Shown here: positions 41,780 through 44,657 of the stretch, piece by piece
Numbering within the stretch: the stretch's first letter is position 1
Layout of the letters: the number at the start of each line of letters is the position of its first letter
Source: Asanoa siamensis
GTDB taxonomy: Bacteria; Actinomycetota; Actinomycetes; Mycobacteriales; Micromonosporaceae
Direction of reading: 5' to 3'
NCBI RefSeq assembly: GCF_016862555.1
Contig: NZ_BONE01000062.1
Location: 1 to 44,657 of the forward strand
DNA length: 44,657 nt
Translations under genes and position numbers: made by a program
The notes under the pieces: model-generated
Told to the model about the DNA's origin: nothing
Database searches by the model: none
Seen by the model: only the letters and a program-made list of their open reading frames with translations

Positions 41780-43462
41780 GTGACGATCACGGCAGACGAA
41801 ACGAACCCGCGTTCCGATCGTCTCGCCAAGATGGGTACGACCGCAGGCCGAGGCGAGGTCTTCACTCGACGCTGGATCGTTGAGCTCATCCTTGACCTGT
41901 GCGGCTACACCGATGACAAGGATCTGACCGGGCTCCGTCTACTCGACCCGGCTGTAGGTGCCGGGGCGTTCCTGTCGGTTGCGCTTGACCGGCTTCTCGC
42001 GGCTCGCGCACGGCAGGCCGAGCCCACGGGCTGGGCGGATCTCTCCTCCGCGATTTCTGCGGTCGACATCGAGCAGCGCCACGTCCTCATGTGCCGAGAG
42101 GCAGTGGCAGACCGCTTGCGTCACGAGGGCTGCCCCGCTGCTGAAGCAGCGCAACTCGCGTCGGCTTGGGTCCGTCGAGCCGATTTCCTCTTGGATGACA
42201 TAACAACGACGTCATTTAATGTCATAGTAGGAAATCCGCCATATGTGCGCATCGAGGACCTCGAAGCGGACCTTCTTGCCGCCTACCGGCGGGCGCGCCC
42301 CACGATGGGCGGCCGGGCCGATATCTATGTGGGCTTCTACGAACGAGCTTTGGACCTGCTGGCCGCAGACGGCCAACTCGGCTTTATCTGCGCTGACAGA
42401 TGGATGCGAAACCAGTACGGCCGCGCTCTGCGCGCTAAGATCCTTAACGAGGGCTACGCGATCGACACATGCCTCGTGATGCACGACGTCGCTGCGTTCG
42501 AAGCTGACGTCTCGGCATATCCCGCCATCACGGTTATCCGCCGGGGTGCACAGCGGTCTGCGGTTGTCGGGGATGCCAGCGAGAATTTCGACGGGCCTGC
42601 AGCGGCGAATCTTGTCGAGTGGGCGCAACGACCCGGTGCGCGGCCGTTCAAGAGCGAGTCAGTGACAGCGGCGATCCTTCCACATTGGCATGACTCGGCC
42701 GACTCTTGGCCGGACGGCACACCTTCTACGCTGGCGTGGTTGGAATCGCTGGCCGAAAAGCTCCCGGTTCTGGAGGACGAGGCAACCGGTACCAGAATTC
42801 GGATCGGCGTTGCCACGGGTGCTGACGCCGTATACGTCACCCGCGACCCAAACGCCGTAGAAGAGGATAGGCTCCTGCCGCTTGCCATGCCTGCCGACAT
42901 ACGGTCCGGAAGTTTTGAGTGGAACCAGCAATTCTTGATCAATCCTTGGGATGATGACGGCTTGGTTGATCTCGACGACTGGCCATTGCTGTCGCGTTAC
43001 CTGCAAAGGCATGGCGATGTCGTACGTAGGCGCGCCGTCGCGAAGAATAATCCGGCTCGTTGGTACCGGACGATCGACAGGGTCTCGCTCGAGATCAAAG
43101 GGAAGCGCAAGCTGCTCTTGGAGGATCTAAAAGCCAAGGCCAGCCCGGTGCTAGAGCCCGGCGACACCTACCCGCACCACAACCTCTACTACATCGTGTC
43201 CGACGCGTGGGACCTCGAAGTGCTAGGCGGGCTTCTCCTGTCGGAAGTGGTGGAGCGGCAAGTCGCGGCTTACTGCGTCAAGATGCGCGGGCGAACCCTT
43301 CGATTTCAGGCGCAGTACCTTCGACGCGTCCGTGCACCCCAGCCAGATCGCATCGACGCCAGCCTCGCCGTTGCACTACGGGAAGCGTTCCAAGTCCGCG
43401 ACCGCGCCGCAGCCACTGCGGCCGCTCTTGAGGCGTACGGAATGTCTCATCTACCAGAGTGA
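41780..43462 (+). CDS. N6-adenine DNA methyltransferase, Eco57I/TaqI type
   Basis: 560 residues from GTG 41780. The SAM-binding motif I is LLDPAVGAGAFL (Asp56-Phe64) and the catalytic motif IV is NPPY at 152-155, in the gamma order of N6-adenine methyltransferases. GEVFTRRWIVELI near residue 25 is the usual motif X (TP..VV/IV-like) region. The C-terminal half (about 300-540) should be the target recognition domain, ending LRFQAQYLRRVRAPQP as in TaqI/Eco57I-type enzymes. It methylates adenine in a short DNA site that cannot be read from sequence. The convergent neighbour is a nuclease candidate whose 3' end overlaps by 12 bases. AT-richer codons near motif IV suggest foreign origin. Confidence 0.92.
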   Translation: MTITADETNPRSDRLAKMGTTAGRGEVFTRRWIVELILDLCGYTDDKDLTGLRLLDPAVGAGAFLSVALDRLLAARARQAEPTGWADLSSAISAVDIEQRHVLMCREAVADRLRHEGCPAAEAAQLASAWVRRADFLLDDITTTSFNVIVGNPPYVRIEDLEADLLAAYRRARPTMGGRADIYVGFYERALDLLAADGQLGFICADRWMRNQYGRALRAKILNEGYAIDTCLVMHDVAAFEADVSAYPAITVIRRGAQRSAVVGDASENFDGPAAANLVEWAQRPGARPFKSESVTAAILPHWHDSADSWPDGTPSTLAWLESLAEKLPVLEDEATGTRIRIGVATGADAVYVTRDPNAVEEDRLLPLAMPADIRSGSFEWNQQFLINPWDDDGLVDLDDWPLLSRYLQRHGDVVRRRAVAKNNPARWYRTIDRVSLEIKGKRKLLLEDLKAKASPVLEPGDTYPHHNLYYIVSDAWDLEVLGGLLLSEVVERQVAAYCVKMRGRTLRFQAQYLRRVRAPQPDRIDASLAVALREAFQVRDRAAATAAALEAYGMSHLPE

Positions 43463-44497
43463 CAACGATTCGCCGCCCGCCGGAAGCACATCGCAGCTGG
43501 CTCGTCGTTCGCGGGCTTCGAGATGGAAGTTGATCGGACTGTGCTTCAGAACTCGCGAGACCATCAGTCCGAGGAAGCGTCCGGGATCGAGTTCGGGCGG
43601 AACCTGACCCCTGAGCAAAATCACCGTAGGCAGGCGGTCCAAGTCGGCGCTTAAACTGTCGTTACGATCATCCGCACCCTCTGGCGCATCAAGCAGAGGA
43701 GCCTGAACACCCGCCGCGACAAGCGGATCGTCCCGCGGGTCCTCTCCCACCTGGTCTGACGGCGGCTCCACGTGGTCGTCCCCCCAGTGGGGTATGAGCA
43801 AACCAACCGCGTGGTACGCGTCGTCCTCCTCGCCAAGCTTTGCAAGAAGGTCGATCAGCCACGCCGCCTTCTCAGGCTCCGTTGTCAACGCAGTTGAGCG
43901 CAACCCGTACAAGAAGCCAAGCGCAGCGAGAGGATGGCGCAGTCGAAGGTTCTTTGCGTCTCCATAGCTCTCCTCGACCCGGTTAGCTGCGTTCTTGCCG
44001 AACGAGGAATCCATACGTTTTGTCGAGATCAGCAGCTCTGGTCCCGTGTTCCATGCACTGATGCCGACGTCCACCTGTTTGACGTAATTTTTTCCCAGGA
44101 TGTTCGCGTTGGCGCTTCCGGCGCCCCGGCCAACGGCTTGCCGCACCTGGCCTTGGAGCGACAGAGGGAGCGAACGCAAGAGCAACGCAACGTCGGTTGG
44201 CAGCACTCGTGGGGCCTCGGCCCTCGGCCAGACAACGTCAGGGCTGAAGCCCGACCGACGTAGCTCATAGGCCGCCCAGACATCGAGCGCTAGTGCCGGA
44301 ACACCGGTCTGGCTAGTAGCCCCAAGCAGCAGCGGCACCCCCAGCAACCGTTCCAGCGTGTCGTAGTCAGGCTCGTAGATCGGGTCGCCCCCAGAGTCCG
44401 GTCGTCGCCAAGGGTTGGTGTAGCCCTCGCGGGACGCCGCGGCGACGATCTCATCGAACAGCGCCCACCCGCGAGCCCTGATTGTCGCAGTCGCCAC
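43451..44497 (-). CDS. Putative restriction endonuclease, partner of the methyltransferase
   Basis: 348 residues from GTG 44497, chosen because AGGAG lies four bases upstream; the frame stays open to an ATG at 44626, but that extension (rich in Ser/Arg/Gly) looks non-coding. The middle carries VDVGISAWNTGPELLISTKR, with Asp, Glu and a Lys after a strand in the order of a PD-(D/E)XK nuclease core, then MDSSFGKNAANRVEESYGDAKNLR, a conserved-looking block. The C-terminal part has an acidic, probably disordered stretch (about 255-310). I do not recognise a named restriction enzyme family. Convergence with an Eco57I/TaqI-type methyltransferase supports a type II restriction-modification pair, by inference. 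Bases 44498-44657 hold no further gene I can support. Confidence 0.65.
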   Translation of the reverse strand: MATATIRARGWALFDEIVAAASREGYTNPWRRPDSGGDPIYEPDYDTLERLLGVPLLLGATSQTGVPALALDVWAAYELRRSGFSPDVVWPRAEAPRVLPTDVALLLRSLPLSLQGQVRQAVGRGAGSANANILGKNYVKQVDVGISAWNTGPELLISTKRMDSSFGKNAANRVEESYGDAKNLRLRHPLAALGFLYGLRSTALTTEPEKAAWLIDLLAKLGEEDDAYHAVGLLIPHWGDDHVEPPSDQVGEDPRDDPLVAAGVQAPLLDAPEGADDRNDSLSADLDRLPTVILLRGQVPPELDPGRFLGLMVSRVLKHSPINFHLEARERRASCDVLPAGGESLSLW

Positions 44498-44657
44498 GCC
44501 ACTCCTCGCCGGTGATGTAGGAAGAACAGCTATTCTCGCACCGGGGTCGAGTCCACGCTGCCGGGATGAGCCCGCCGAGATGTGCTGGCTTGCTGTTCCC
44601 AGCGGATTGCGCGCAGGCTCTCGCATTGCAGTGGACGATGCAAGCTCATCTTCCCCT

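Noticed and set aside
44498-44626. N-terminal extension of the nuclease to ATG 44626.
   Set aside because: The extra 43 residues are low in quality and the GTG at 44497 has a good AGGAG site at the right distance.

Overview
This 44.7 kb window is high-GC DNA with dense coding, GTG starts, several probably leaderless genes and many ATGA overlaps. The gene content (SigE-type sigma relic, LacI and MerR regulators, secreted multi-domain glycosidases with discoidin-like modules) points to a soil actinomycete. A Micromonosporaceae member (Actinoplanes/Micromonospora-like) is the best guess, but this is inference from gene style and not proven. There are no rRNAs, CRISPR arrays or insertion sequences; one tRNA-Lys(TTT) lies near the left edge.

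Left part (1-9.9 kb): tRNA-Lys is followed by what looks like a decayed pair, a SigE-family sigma factor remnant and a frameshifted single-pass membrane protein, then an intact polytopic membrane protein. Next come two convergent YciI-like proteins, an acyl-CoA synthetase, an MMPL/RND lipid exporter overlapping an ATP-dependent DNA ligase of the LigD ligase-domain type, and an unusual fusion of a MerR DNA-binding head to part of a DNA polymerase III sliding clamp.

L-arabinose block (10.2-19.5 kb, mostly minus strand): a divergently oriented LacI regulator faces an operon that encodes a periplasmic-binding lipoprotein, a double ABC ATPase, two permeases (YtfQ/R/T-YjfF type), ribulokinase AraB and arabinose isomerase AraA. 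No araD is present. A SnoaL-like protein sits downstream. Two LacI-type pseudo-palindromes lie in the divergent promoter region.

Middle (19.5-23.2 kb): a methyltransferase, an EAL-DICT protein, and an alanine-type aminotransferase divergent from an HxlR regulator, with three dyads in their shared promoter.

Arabinoside degradation block (23.2-38.1 kb): one minus-strand operon encodes four secreted proteins: a zinc metalloprotease with a discoidin-like module, a Tat-exported GH127/GH146-type beta-L-arabinofuranosidase with a LamG domain, a GH43 enzyme with a discoidin-like module, and a 1103-residue (alpha/alpha)6-type hydrolase with two such modules. Upstream, a second operon encodes a cytoplasmic GH127, a sugar-binding lipoprotein and two MalF/MalG-type permeases, with a divergent LacI gene. 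I infer that together with the araBA block this degrades and imports beta-arabinosylated plant material. Hydroxyproline-rich cell-wall glycoproteins (extensins) are the most attractive substrate, because a protease, alpha- and beta-arabinosidases, an importer and arabinose catabolism all sit together.

Right part (38.1-44.7 kb): a serine-hydrolase relic, a secreted alpha/beta hydrolase, a methyltransferase divergent from an HxlR-SCP2 regulator, and a two-gene restriction-modification-like cassette (Eco57I/TaqI-type adenine methyltransferase and a convergent PD-(D/E)XK-like nuclease candidate).
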